Shown here in pieces: positions 33,292-41,673 of a stretch of 48,941 bases of DNA. The notes beneath the pieces are model-generated. The model made no database searches. It worked only from the letters and a program-made list of their open reading frames with translations, and was not told the origin of the DNA. The stretch comes from Kamptonema formosum PCC 10802 (GTDB lineage Bacteria; Cyanobacteriota; Cyanobacteriia; Cyanobacteriales; Oscillatoriaceae), in contig NZ_KB235948.1 in the NCBI RefSeq assembly GCF_000332335.1, positions 5,605,720-5,654,660 on the forward strand, written 5' to 3'. How positions within the stretch are numbered: position 1 is the first letter of the stretch; the number at the start of each line of letters is the position of its first letter. The position numbers were made by a program, and so were the translations under genes.

Positions 33292-35295
33292 TCAAGGCAT
33301 AGCCACCTGAGCGATCAGTGCGTCCAGATCGCTGTCGAGCGCGTTGACTGAGCGAGCCAGGGCGTCCAGCTGGCGCAGTTTTTGGTCAACATTAACCTGA
33401 CCTTTTTGCTTTTCCTCCAAGATAGAATTAACCTGATCCCGAACGCTTTGGATTTCTTTAGCGAGTCCCATATCTACAGCGTTCTGGAGCTGGGATAGCT
33501 TCTCAGCAACGGCATTGGCAATCTCGGCGGATCGGTCAGCATTCGACTGGCGGAGATGCTCGGCGTATTTCTGAGCGAATGCCTTCTTAATCTGCTCATT
33601 TGTCGATTTAACTCGGATCAGCCCGTCCACAAAACCCCCACCCACCATCACTGGAACTAAGATCCAAGGATTGACGGCACCAACCACCAATATAGTTGCT
33701 GTAGCGAGAGCGATTTGCTGCACGAGACTTACTAGCATTGCTTTAAACCCGAATACCCCGCCGATAGTAGCTGTCACGAAGTTTCCCAAAAGATAGCCGC
33801 CGGCTATAGCGAGTATTCGCTCAATGGGAGACATATTACCCATATTAGTTTGCAGCGGAATAGAAGTACCTGAAACTTGTAAGCGCAGGTTATCTAACTG
33901 AGACAAAAACATACTTGCTCTGGTATCGATATCGCGTTTTAGGTCTTCTAAACGCCCGCTGAGGAATGGCTCTAGCTCGGACTTCTGCCACGCCGCAAAC
34001 TCCCCCTCTACCTGGCCCGATATATGCTCCGTCAATTCTTTAATTACTCTTTCGATTGCGCCTTTCAGTTTCAAAGCGTCTTGCAGCGTCACCGGCTCTT
34101 TAATTTTATACTCGCTCACCCACTTGGCAATTTTACTGTCGTATTGGTCGATTTTGACGTCATAAAGTGTGCGATAAAAAGAGCGAGCTTTGTCACTGAC
34201 GTGCAGCTGCATGTCCGCCCGAAAGTTAGAGACTTTGGCGACTATCTGGTGGCGCAGCGTTTCCAACTGTTGCAGCGGACCTTGGGCGTCTGCATATAGG
34301 GTTTCCAACGTTGTGATATCGGTGCGCAGCATCGCCTCCCGCTGCGGGATAATTCCCCGTGCTTCCCGAATGGCATTTTTCAGTTCCATTGCCGGTCGGA
34401 TAATCTTCATCCGCCCCCGCTCACTGGCCAGGAATTTCTCAAGTTCCTTTTCTAAATGCGGCACACCCGATTGCTCTACTTCAGCAGCATTCCCGCTGGT
34501 ACGCCCCTTTAAAGCACCTAAGGCGTTGATGAAAAACACTCGCTCAGCACCCCTTGCGGTGCGGGGTGCTAGTTTCGAGAGTCCGTGCTGCTTGATATCC
34601 TCTCGCTCATCCGCGTCAATCATGTTGAAGCGATTGCAAATAAAAAAGATGTCTTCGTGACCCATACTCCTGAGGGTGTTGTCGATCACATCTATTTCCG
34701 ACTGGGAGCCAAGAACCTCGCAGGAAAGAACAAACAGTATCGCATCGACAGTTGACAAGTAATCCATCGTCACTTTCTGGCGAATCGCATGCTCGTTTAG
34801 CCCCGGAGAATCAATAATCTCCACATTATTGCGGCAAATTTCCAAAGGCCATAACAGTTCCACTTTCTCGTAAGGGCTGCCATTGATTGCTTCGCTCTCG
34901 CTGACGCCATCTTGAATCACCACATAGTTTTGTATCTCCTCAACGGGAATCTCCAAGGACGGCTGTAACGGGCCACTCTCGGACTGGATAAAATGCAGTA
35001 ATGCCCGCCGGGGTTGGCCCCATTTCACCTCGTTGATAATGGCAGTGCAGGGTTTGGCATAAGCCGGTAAAACTCTTTCCCCCAGCAGGGCATTGATAAA
35101 GGTGCTTTTGCCTCGCTTGAACTCTCCAAGCACAAGCACTTTGAAGTTTTCCGCACGGATGCGCTCTTCTAATCGCTGCAGGGTTTCTTCCCACCCTTTC
35201 ATGCTCAGCGAGCGCACGGCTGCTTCTAGCCGCTGAATGATGTTTAGCAGTTTGTCGCGCTTTTTCTGGAAGTCTTGATATTGCTGGTTTGCCAT
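33292..35295 (-). CDS. Dynamin-like GTPase A
   Basis: 667 residues from ATG 35295; an earlier in-frame ATG at 35355 adds 20 residues of low-complexity sequence and is less likely. GTPase motifs: P-loop GEFKRGKS (57-64), G3 DSPG (162-165), and NRFN (221-224) where TKxD is usual. Long helical regions flank a hydrophobic, glycine-rich segment at about 493-560 that may act as a membrane paddle or paired transmembrane helices, as in bacterial dynamins such as Nostoc BDLP. It should bind and remodel membranes with GTP. It is the last gene of the peptidase-dynamin B-dynamin A run, 137 nt after dynamin B. Confidence 0.9.
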   Translation of the reverse strand: MANQQYQDFQKKRDKLLNIIQRLEAAVRSLSMKGWEETLQRLEERIRAENFKVLVLGEFKRGKSTFINALLGERVLPAYAKPCTAIINEVKWGQPRRALLHFIQSESGPLQPSLEIPVEEIQNYVVIQDGVSESEAINGSPYEKVELLWPLEICRNNVEIIDSPGLNEHAIRQKVTMDYLSTVDAILFVLSCEVLGSQSEIDVIDNTLRSMGHEDIFFICNRFNMIDADEREDIKQHGLSKLAPRTARGAERVFFINALGALKGRTSGNAAEVEQSGVPHLEKELEKFLASERGRMKIIRPAMELKNAIREARGIIPQREAMLRTDITTLETLYADAQGPLQQLETLRHQIVAKVSNFRADMQLHVSDKARSFYRTLYDVKIDQYDSKIAKWVSEYKIKEPVTLQDALKLKGAIERVIKELTEHISGQVEGEFAAWQKSELEPFLSGRLEDLKRDIDTRASMFLSQLDNLRLQVSGTSIPLQTNMGNMSPIERILAIAGGYLLGNFVTATIGGVFGFKAMLVSLVQQIALATATILVVGAVNPWILVPVMVGGGFVDGLIRVKSTNEQIKKAFAQKYAEHLRQSNADRSAEIANAVAEKLSQLQNAVDMGLAKEIQSVRDQVNSILEEKQKGQVNVDQKLRQLDALARSVNALDSDLDALIAQVAMP

Positions 35296-35432
35296 AACAG
35301 TTTTGCGGGTTTGGTTTGGAGGGTTTTGTTTTGCGGTTGTTTGCCGGCGGCTCACTCACCGGCACAAGGGGCGAGAGGCTGTGCGCCTCTCCTGGTAACG
35401 TGGCAAGGATTTCCTCGCTAGGGCGAAAAATC

Positions 35433-37964
35433 TTATGATTGCAAAGCCGCAAGAATCTCCTGTCTCAAATCAGTAGCTCCTTGAATCAATTGCTGCCAGA
35501 CTCTATCATCCGAGCCGGTGCCGGCTGTCTGAAAGGCTGCATTCTTAGTATACTGCCAAATGGATTCCTCCCGTTTCGTGTCTTCCCCTAATTGGGAATA
35601 TAGCTGGCGCACCCGCAAGGATATCTGAGTGCAGTATTCGTCGAGGGCTTTCCCCACAGTGCGCTCTAATTCTTCGGATAAAAGCCGTCGCTGCGCTTCT
35701 ACTTCTTTGTTGATGATTTGCTCGCCTAAGAGCCAGACGCCGGTGCTGAGCACAATGCCAACTGGCCCGCTCAAAACATACCCGCAAATTGTAGCGGCGC
35801 TGCTGCCCAGTCGGGTGAAAACACGATACTGGTGAGTGTTGGAGAGATTAATTTGCCGAAACTCTGGCCGGATTTCTGCTCTTTCTTGGTTTGGGGCGGC
35901 TTTCTTTTGTATTTGGGTGGCAAATGTCCGGTTAATTTCTCCCTGAAGCCACTCAAAGTCCTCAGCTAAAGCCTTCAGCAACAAGTTTTCCAATTGGCGG
36001 CTGAGAGCCATTAACTCGCGCCGCATCTGGAAAGGCAAGTCCCGCTCCCACCAAGTCTTTGGTTCTGGTGCCCTGCTCAGCTCAAAAGCCAGTCTCTCCA
36101 CCAAATCTTGTTTTGATTCCACAATTTTCAGCCGCAACTGGCGTTCGCGCAGCAGTCGCCGCCGCTCCAGTTCCAGTCGCAGTTGCTCCCACTCCAGCTG
36201 TGCGGTGCGCAACTCTTCTTTTGCTTGGCGCAAAGCTCGCTCTCGCTCGGCGGCGCTCATTCGCGCTACAGCAATCGCCCCTTCCCCCACTTCTACCATC
36301 TGGTTCAGTCTATCGGCGAGCTGTGCCGCTATTTGCCGGCTGCGCCACGCCCGCCGGTCGCCTTTTGCCACCATCGCGGCAATCTGACTCCGCACCCTTG
36401 ACAGCGCTTCCTCTTCTGTGGTAAGGGCATCCGCTGGGTGAGCCGGCAAAATCGGTATGGCTGGGGAAATTTTACCCACACGCTGGCGAATGGCACTGAG
36501 CACGCTTTCTCGCTCTTCAAGACCAATAATGTCCAGTTTGGACACAGCGGCCACAATGCGGGGAACGTGTCGCCCCATGACTTCTTGCTCCAAAAAGGCG
36601 GCTTCCGTCATGCTGAAAGGCAGAGTGGCGCTGACCAGCAGTACCGCGGCGTCGCACTGACTGAGCAAGTCGAACACCAGCGCCGCCCGACGCCCATTCA
36701 AATCACCGGCACCCGGAGTGTCAATCACCTCGGCGTCGAGCTCCCGCAGCCACGGACTGTCCAGGGCTATCCGCACTGCCGCCAGCACTTCCCGGTCACT
36801 CCCGGCGCGGTCAGTGGCCAGCAAGTCGTCCCATGAGGACTCCTGCAGCGGTCGCACTTCCTGGCGCTGTTTGGAAAAAGTGACTTCCATCCGCTCTGGC
36901 GTCCCAGCTATGATAGAGGTCAGGGTTGCCGTAGTTGGGGGCGCAGCCACCGGCAGCAGTTCCCGACTCAAGAGCCGGTTGATCAAAAAACTTTTGCCGC
37001 GACTGAACTCCCCGAGAAACGCCAGCCGAAACCCGGGCGTGCGCTGTCTGGCTTCCAGTGCTTGCAGCTGAGCAATTATATCGCCTCTCAATCCCCCCTG
37101 CTGGGCGGGGGCGGGGGGGATTGATTCTGCCAGCTGCAAACACCGGCGCAGCCAAGGCCCAGTCTGCAGCTCCTGTGGGGGCGCAACGCTTGCGCTCAGG
37201 TCAGCTGCCTCTGCCGGTGTTGCTGTTCCATCCCCCACAGACGAGTTATCGGAGGGCGCACTGTCCTGATTGGGCAAGTGGGACTCCCTCAAACTCCCCC
37301 TCCCCACCTGCGGGGAGGGGGTTGGGGGGTGGGGTTCTTGATCGTTTTCTGGCACCGGCATCCCCTCAGTTTCCGGGGGAGAAGGCAGCGCGGCAGCCGG
37401 CGCATCTGGGCGCAGCCACTCCCTGCACGAGGGAATCAGCGCCCAGTAATAAGGATAGACCTCAGCCGGCAGGAGTCCAGCGTAGTGACCGGCCAGACTG
37501 GCCAAACCGGCACTGCCGCCACCACTCCCTGAAAGGAACTCATCCAGGGCGCGAAACAGGGCATTTTCCCTCCGGGTGCGCTCCACCGGATTCAGCGTCA
37601 CATTTTTATCCGCAGGGCGTGCGGTAAAAGTCTCGCACTCGCGAAGGGATGCGATTTCCTCTCGCAACCGCAAGTCAGTGGTTTGCGCCAGCTTCTGTCC
37701 TGGCCATGTCCACTCCACCGCACCCCACGGGGCCATATATCCATCGGAACCGTCATCCAGCTTTGTGGGGATAGCAATCGGCGAGACAATCCCCCACTTC
37801 GCCCCCCGCTTCACCGGCACGGGTGCCAGTGCCACCGACTCCAGAGTCACCCACTCGCGCACTCCCGGCATCCGGTGGATGCCGCGAGGTAAAGCCCCGA
37901 TGCCGGTTGGCTTGCCGGCAGATTGAGCAGACAGTTGCCGCAGCTTTTCTCTATCAATAGCCAT
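35433..37964 (-). CDS. Dynamin-like GTPase B with a long N-terminal extension
   Basis: 843 residues. The first 180 residues form an unrecognised domain (GIHRMPGVREWVTLES, YMAPWGAVEWTWPGQ), then a Pro/Glu/Ser-rich linker (about 185-270) partly made of repeat DNA, then the GTPase: P-loop GEFSRGKS (318-325), G3 DTPG (415-418), G4 SKLD (475-478). A helical region rich in E/R/Q (about 560-620) and a hydrophobic segment SSAATICGYVLSGPVGIVLSTGVWLL precede the C-terminal helices. It is likely a partner of dynamin A, since bacterial dynamins often occur and work in adjacent pairs. It follows the peptidase gene by 68 nt. Confidence 0.9.
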   Translation of the reverse strand: MAIDREKLRQLSAQSAGKPTGIGALPRGIHRMPGVREWVTLESVALAPVPVKRGAKWGIVSPIAIPTKLDDGSDGYMAPWGAVEWTWPGQKLAQTTDLRLREEIASLRECETFTARPADKNVTLNPVERTRRENALFRALDEFLSGSGGGSAGLASLAGHYAGLLPAEVYPYYWALIPSCREWLRPDAPAAALPSPPETEGMPVPENDQEPHPPTPSPQVGRGSLRESHLPNQDSAPSDNSSVGDGTATPAEAADLSASVAPPQELQTGPWLRRCLQLAESIPPAPAQQGGLRGDIIAQLQALEARQRTPGFRLAFLGEFSRGKSFLINRLLSRELLPVAAPPTTATLTSIIAGTPERMEVTFSKQRQEVRPLQESSWDDLLATDRAGSDREVLAAVRIALDSPWLRELDAEVIDTPGAGDLNGRRAALVFDLLSQCDAAVLLVSATLPFSMTEAAFLEQEVMGRHVPRIVAAVSKLDIIGLEERESVLSAIRQRVGKISPAIPILPAHPADALTTEEEALSRVRSQIAAMVAKGDRRAWRSRQIAAQLADRLNQMVEVGEGAIAVARMSAAERERALRQAKEELRTAQLEWEQLRLELERRRLLRERQLRLKIVESKQDLVERLAFELSRAPEPKTWWERDLPFQMRRELMALSRQLENLLLKALAEDFEWLQGEINRTFATQIQKKAAPNQERAEIRPEFRQINLSNTHQYRVFTRLGSSAATICGYVLSGPVGIVLSTGVWLLGEQIINKEVEAQRRLLSEELERTVGKALDEYCTQISLRVRQLYSQLGEDTKREESIWQYTKNAAFQTAGTGSDDRVWQQLIQGATDLRQEILAALQS
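37287..37337. repeat. C-rich/G-rich palindrome inside the dynamin B coding sequence
   Basis: CCCCCTCCCC-ACCTGC-GGGGAGGGGG followed by TTGGGGGGTGGGGTTC, the same element found between genes at 24540-24592 and elsewhere. It is in frame and encodes about residues 210-226 (PHPPTPSPQVGRGS) of the linker without a stop. Confidence 0.85.
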
Positions 37965-38032
37965 AACTATTTTTCCCCTGTTATTGGTTATCGGTTGCCG
38001 GTCAAAAGCAAAGAGCCATTTTTACGCCATTT

Positions 38033-38866
38033 TTACGCCCACACCGGCTGATCGGGCGCGTCCGCAACCACCAACAAGTTGCCGTAATCCTGCCAAGCAT
38101 TGAGAAAATCCGCCGCATCCACTGCCTTCATCCGACCGTCAGGCGTGCCGCTATCATTAAGGATAATCTGCACTGAACCGTCCGGCTGTTGGTCGATGCC
38201 TGTAACCCAAACTGCATGACCCCCATTCGACTGTTCAACTGGAGAACCCGTCGCCGGATCTCTAATTGGAGTCCAGATTTCGTTAGCGTCCAGGGCCACA
38301 ATCACCTTGTCGCCTCGCTCCAGGGCTGTAGCAATATCCTCAAGATTTGCCTCGTAACGTTGCTCTGTCGGGATACCCAGCGCTTCCAAAAGTTTTCCCA
38401 CGTTGTCTGGGTATGTTCCGATTTCTGGGTCAAACCAGCCATTTTCCTCGGCTATCTGGCACGCTTCCGCTTCCGAGATATCCTCTCCCGTAATTGACTC
38501 GTAGACGCCGATCTGCGCCACCACCGCACAGGAGTTCTGGCCATCCTGCAGCTGCCAGCAATCGGCGTCCTCAATGGGATTTCCCCAACCCTCAAATCGA
38601 TCCGGTTCCCAGCAGGCATCTGGCGCGTACTCCCAGCCGGTGTCCCACAAGAAGCCCAAGTTGCTGACATCTGGATCGGCTTCGTATCCCTCAGCGGTTT
38701 CGTCACCGGCAGGAGTCTCCCTCTGCAAACTGTAGTCCCAATCACTCTTTTCCTCCACCGGCACCAAATCCCATTCAGGGAGAGTCTCTACCGTCTGGTC
38801 TTCTCCTGCGGCATCATATTCGGGACTGAGCCAGTCGTCAAGCGTTGAAAAGATGTCGTCAAACAT
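38033..38866 (-). CDS. C39-like cysteine peptidase domain protein
   Basis: 277 residues, very acidic, no signal peptide. The N-terminal 100 residues are low-complexity and rich in D, E and W (WDTGWEYAPDACWEPD). The papain-like C39 core follows: Q107/Q110 and catalytic-type C113 (QDGQNSCAVVAQ), TGEDISEAEACQIAEENGW, DVGKLLEALGIP, H217 (NGGHAVWVTGID) and N237/D238 (ILNDSGTPDGR). The triad appears intact, so it is probably an active cytosolic protease; no ABC transporter domain is attached, so it is not a bacteriocin exporter. It is the first gene of the run with dynamins B and A (68 nt), which suggests it acts on or with them. This link is inferred. Confidence 0.8.
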   Translation of the reverse strand: MFDDIFSTLDDWLSPEYDAAGEDQTVETLPEWDLVPVEEKSDWDYSLQRETPAGDETAEGYEADPDVSNLGFLWDTGWEYAPDACWEPDRFEGWGNPIEDADCWQLQDGQNSCAVVAQIGVYESITGEDISEAEACQIAEENGWFDPEIGTYPDNVGKLLEALGIPTEQRYEANLEDIATALERGDKVIVALDANEIWTPIRDPATGSPVEQSNGGHAVWVTGIDQQPDGSVQIILNDSGTPDGRMKAVDAADFLNAWQDYGNLLVVADAPDQPVWA

Positions 38867-39285
38867 AGTTCCCCTTTGGGTTTTTAGCTGGCTGTTTCTC
38901 TATTGGGCTAGAACCGGAAAATTATGCGTGATTGGGCTGGGGGCGATAGGGCGTGCGGCTTTCGGGCATTGGACATGGGCTGTCAATTGCCGGCACTCCC
39001 CGACTTTATATTTTCTATCACATCTTTTTTTCAATACATTCTCTCGCAAATAATCTTTACAATGCATTTAGCCCGACGCGCCTCAAACCGTGCTATTGAA
39101 ACCTGCCGGCGAGGGCTGAAGCGGTAACAAACCGGGTTTCTTTGCTCCTATCCAAACCAGCCCGGTTTCTGGTATTGCCAGACCGGCGCTCTAAAAGGTG
39201 AGATTGTGGTTTCTGGCAATTTCCCCCTTGACAAACTTCCCTTTCTCTCCTATAATATCATGTCCCGTAGCACCGTTGCGCGAGG

Positions 39286-39347
39286 GAGGGGCGGGTTTAT
39301 TCATATTCTGCTCTGTGCCAAAAATATCTTGGCAGAACCCGCCCCTA
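39286..39347. repeat. GGGGCGGGTT-type inverted-repeat element, copy 3, nested
   Basis: GGGGCGGGTT (left) and AACCCGCCCC (right). It lies inside a second inverted repeat, ATATCATGTCC at 39255-39265 and GGACATGATAT at 39378-39388 (perfect 11 bp), as though one element inserted into another. Confidence 0.85.
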
Positions 39348-39387
39348 CAAGGGTATGTGCACACAACCCATGCAAGCGGACATGATA

Positions 39388-39484
39388 TATAGCGGCTCTC
39401 AGTTGGATGAACTATGGCCCAGAAACCCGGTTTCTTAAAGAAACCGGGTTTCTCTGTACCTCACAAAGGATGAGAAACGCTATA
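39388..39484. mobile_element. MITE-like element, copy 3 (full length)
   Basis: 97 bp with imperfect terminal inverted repeats TATAGCGGCTCTCA and TGAGAAACGCTATA and a central perfect palindrome with AGAAACCCGGTTTCT arms (39421-39453). It ends 2 nt before the dynamin C stop codon (39487-39489) and shares TATA with the preceding inverted repeat. Confidence 0.88.
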
Positions 39485-39486
39485 AT

Positions 39487-41418
39487 TTATCCCGCCAGTC
39501 TTTCCTGCTGTGCGGATAGAGACTTTTGCCGGCGCTCTAATTCGGAGAGAGTTGCTTGCGCTGACTCTTGCCACTGATTTAAACGCTGCAATTCTGTTTT
39601 CTGCTCGTCTAGCATCGCGTCAACGATTGCCTGATACCGCGCCACATGAGCGTCAATTTGCTGCTGGAGCGCACAAGCAACCCCCCGCTCGCACGTTCGC
39701 ACGGATTCCTGAGCTTGTGTCTTAGCGCTGTCAAAGTAGGCATCCAAGCTGGGGTGCAAATTCTCCCAAATTTTCTGCTTGCGCACATCAAGGGACATAA
39801 AAAAAACCGCCGCAACTCCCCCCAGAAAACCGCCAATGAGAATTCCCACTCCGGGCAATATCATGTTGCCTATCACCGCACCGGCAGTCATCCCACCCAC
39901 TGCGATGTTGCCATCTTTACTGTCTAATTCTTTGTTCACTGACTCGGCAGAAGAAAATACATCCTCTACATTCAGTTCCATTTTTGTCTCAATCTCTGCC
40001 TCCGGTTCGAGAAAGCCTGTAATACTTTGCAGCCGGCGGTAGGCATCGGAAAACTTCTGTTTGAATAAAATTTCGGCTTCTTTGCCGGTGCCGGACAGTA
40101 ACTCGGCTGATTCTTGAAGCTTCTGGCGGAGCGACTGCTGGCCGGTGTTGAGTATCGATTGGGCTTCTGTTTCCACAAACTTTTTAAGCGATTGTTCGTC
40201 AGCGGCGTCAAAGATAGCTTTCTGTATTTGCGAGACAGTTGTTTCTCGCTGAGACTCCACGCACTGAACTATCTCCGCCATTGAACTTGAGAGAGCGTCT
40301 GAAAGCATTTGCCGGCAGATGGCGTGCTGTTCGGCGGCGAAGGAAGGCAAATCCGGGATAGTTTCGCGTTTAATCGCTGCTTGGCGAGTCTCATATTCCT
40401 GCCACATATCCCGCAGCTGCGTCTCCAGCTGCTCAAAGAGTCGTGTCAGCAGGCGCAGCAAGCTTTCGGCAATGCTGAGGGTGCGCTCTTGGCGGAGGCG
40501 ATTGATAATAACGCTCTCCAATTTAGAAAATCGGTCTTTCCAAATGAGGCTGTGTTGCGGGATTTCCTCGGTGCCGGTTAAACTGTCTGCCATCACCTGA
40601 GCGGCACAAGCGTACAGCATGGGTGGTTTGATGTTCAACCCAGCGACAAGGCGGGAGCGCAGATTAGTCAGAAGTCCGCTGACTTCTTCGGGCGGGATCT
40701 GATCCATGCGCGTCACGACAAAAATGCAGCGGTGCAGGTAGGGGCGCAGTGAGCCGGCGAGAAAGTTTGTCATGGTTTGGGACAGGGGCACCGTTGCCGG
40801 TATAATAATCGCAGCGGCGTCGGCTTCATTTTCCACCACTTGTCGGGTAATCGCGCCGTGTTGCGGGTTGGTGGCGTTGGTTCCCGGCGTGTCAATGATC
40901 ACAATACCATTGGCCAGAAATGCTGCAGGGTGAGTGACTGTCACGCTCACAACGTCTTTCGCGACTTCCTCGTTGGAGGTGACTAGGCGGATGAACTGCC
41001 GGTTGTCAATTCCGCTCACTCCGGGCAGCCAGGGAATGGTAATATTGGTGCTGTTGGGATTGGTTTTGACGGTGCCCGGTCGAGATCCGGCCAAACGCAC
41101 TTCCACTTGCAAGGCATCGCCGTAACGCAGTCGGGTTGCTGCTGCAGTGGCGACGAGGGCTGAGGTTCTCAGCAAATTATCGCGCAGCAAGGCATTGATG
41201 AAGGTGCTCTTGCCGCTGGAAAATTCTCCAATCGCCGCCAGGTAAAGATTGGGATCGGCGCGGCGCTGTTTGATGCGCTCGATGTGCTGGCGGCACTCTG
41301 TGGCTGCCGGTTCGGGAATCTCTGAGCGGTTGATGACTTCCAGGGCAAACTGCAAGTGTTCGTCGCATCCCGTCAAGGCTTCCAGTAAGTCCGTGCTGTC
41401 CTGTGCGGTTGCTGCCAT
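39487..41418 (-). CDS. Dynamin-like GTPase C
   Basis: 643 residues. P-loop GEFSSGKS (64-71), G3 DTPG (176-179) and a complete G4 TRMD (236-239), so the GTP site is canonical. A long helical middle part and a glycine-rich hydrophobic hairpin (GGMTAGAVIGNMILPGVGILIGGFLGGVAAVFF, about 505-540) suggest membrane insertion. The C-terminus is coiled coil (LNQWQESAQATLSELERRQ). It is only distantly similar to A and B, chiefly around the P-loop. It lies upstream of the peptidase operon on the same strand but a 620-nt repeat-filled gap suggests a separate transcript. Confidence 0.9.
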   Translation of the reverse strand: MAATAQDSTDLLEALTGCDEHLQFALEVINRSEIPEPAATECRQHIERIKQRRADPNLYLAAIGEFSSGKSTFINALLRDNLLRTSALVATAAATRLRYGDALQVEVRLAGSRPGTVKTNPNSTNITIPWLPGVSGIDNRQFIRLVTSNEEVAKDVVSVTVTHPAAFLANGIVIIDTPGTNATNPQHGAITRQVVENEADAAAIIIPATVPLSQTMTNFLAGSLRPYLHRCIFVVTRMDQIPPEEVSGLLTNLRSRLVAGLNIKPPMLYACAAQVMADSLTGTEEIPQHSLIWKDRFSKLESVIINRLRQERTLSIAESLLRLLTRLFEQLETQLRDMWQEYETRQAAIKRETIPDLPSFAAEQHAICRQMLSDALSSSMAEIVQCVESQRETTVSQIQKAIFDAADEQSLKKFVETEAQSILNTGQQSLRQKLQESAELLSGTGKEAEILFKQKFSDAYRRLQSITGFLEPEAEIETKMELNVEDVFSSAESVNKELDSKDGNIAVGGMTAGAVIGNMILPGVGILIGGFLGGVAAVFFMSLDVRKQKIWENLHPSLDAYFDSAKTQAQESVRTCERGVACALQQQIDAHVARYQAIVDAMLDEQKTELQRLNQWQESAQATLSELERRQKSLSAQQERLAG

Positions 41419-41605
41419 TTTGGCCTTCCGGTGGGTTTTGAAAAAAGGGTGAGGGGGACTCCTCGTTTCTGTCTGGAATTCGCACCCGATTTTGGCTGTC
41501 AGTATATCTTCTAGCAGCGGAAGCTGTCACTAATTTCTTAACAATTTTTTACTGTTGAGCTTGTGGGGTGCGCTTTTGCGCTCCCACGGGCTGTTGCTAG
41601 CTCCC

Positions 41606-41640
41606 AAAAAAAAGCGTTCCCGGGCGAGGGCGCGGGAACG
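41606..41640 (-). terminator. Terminator of topA
   Basis: On the minus strand CGTTCCCG and CGGGAACG form a perfect 8-bp stem, followed by GC and a run of eight T. It lies 34 nt after the topA stop. A classical rho-independent form. Confidence 0.85.
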
Positions 41641-41673
41641 AGAGGGGGGGTGGCGCTCTGTCGCTGGCGGCAT

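Larger units (their letters stand above)
38867..39486. other. 620-nt gap of nested inverted repeats between dynamin C and the peptidase operon
   Basis: No gene. 38880-39120 is AT-rich and should contain the promoter of the peptidase-dynamin operon. 39126-39178 has partial AAACCGGGTTTCT / CCCGGTTTCT words. 39255-39388 is bounded by ATATCATGTCC and GGACATGATAT and encloses the GGGGCGGGTT element. A full MITE-like copy fills 39388-39484. Confidence 0.6.

Noticed and set aside
38033-38866. Bacteriocin-processing ABC transporter peptidase
   Set aside because: The C39-like core is present, but the protein has no transmembrane or ATPase domain and no double-glycine peptide gene is nearby.
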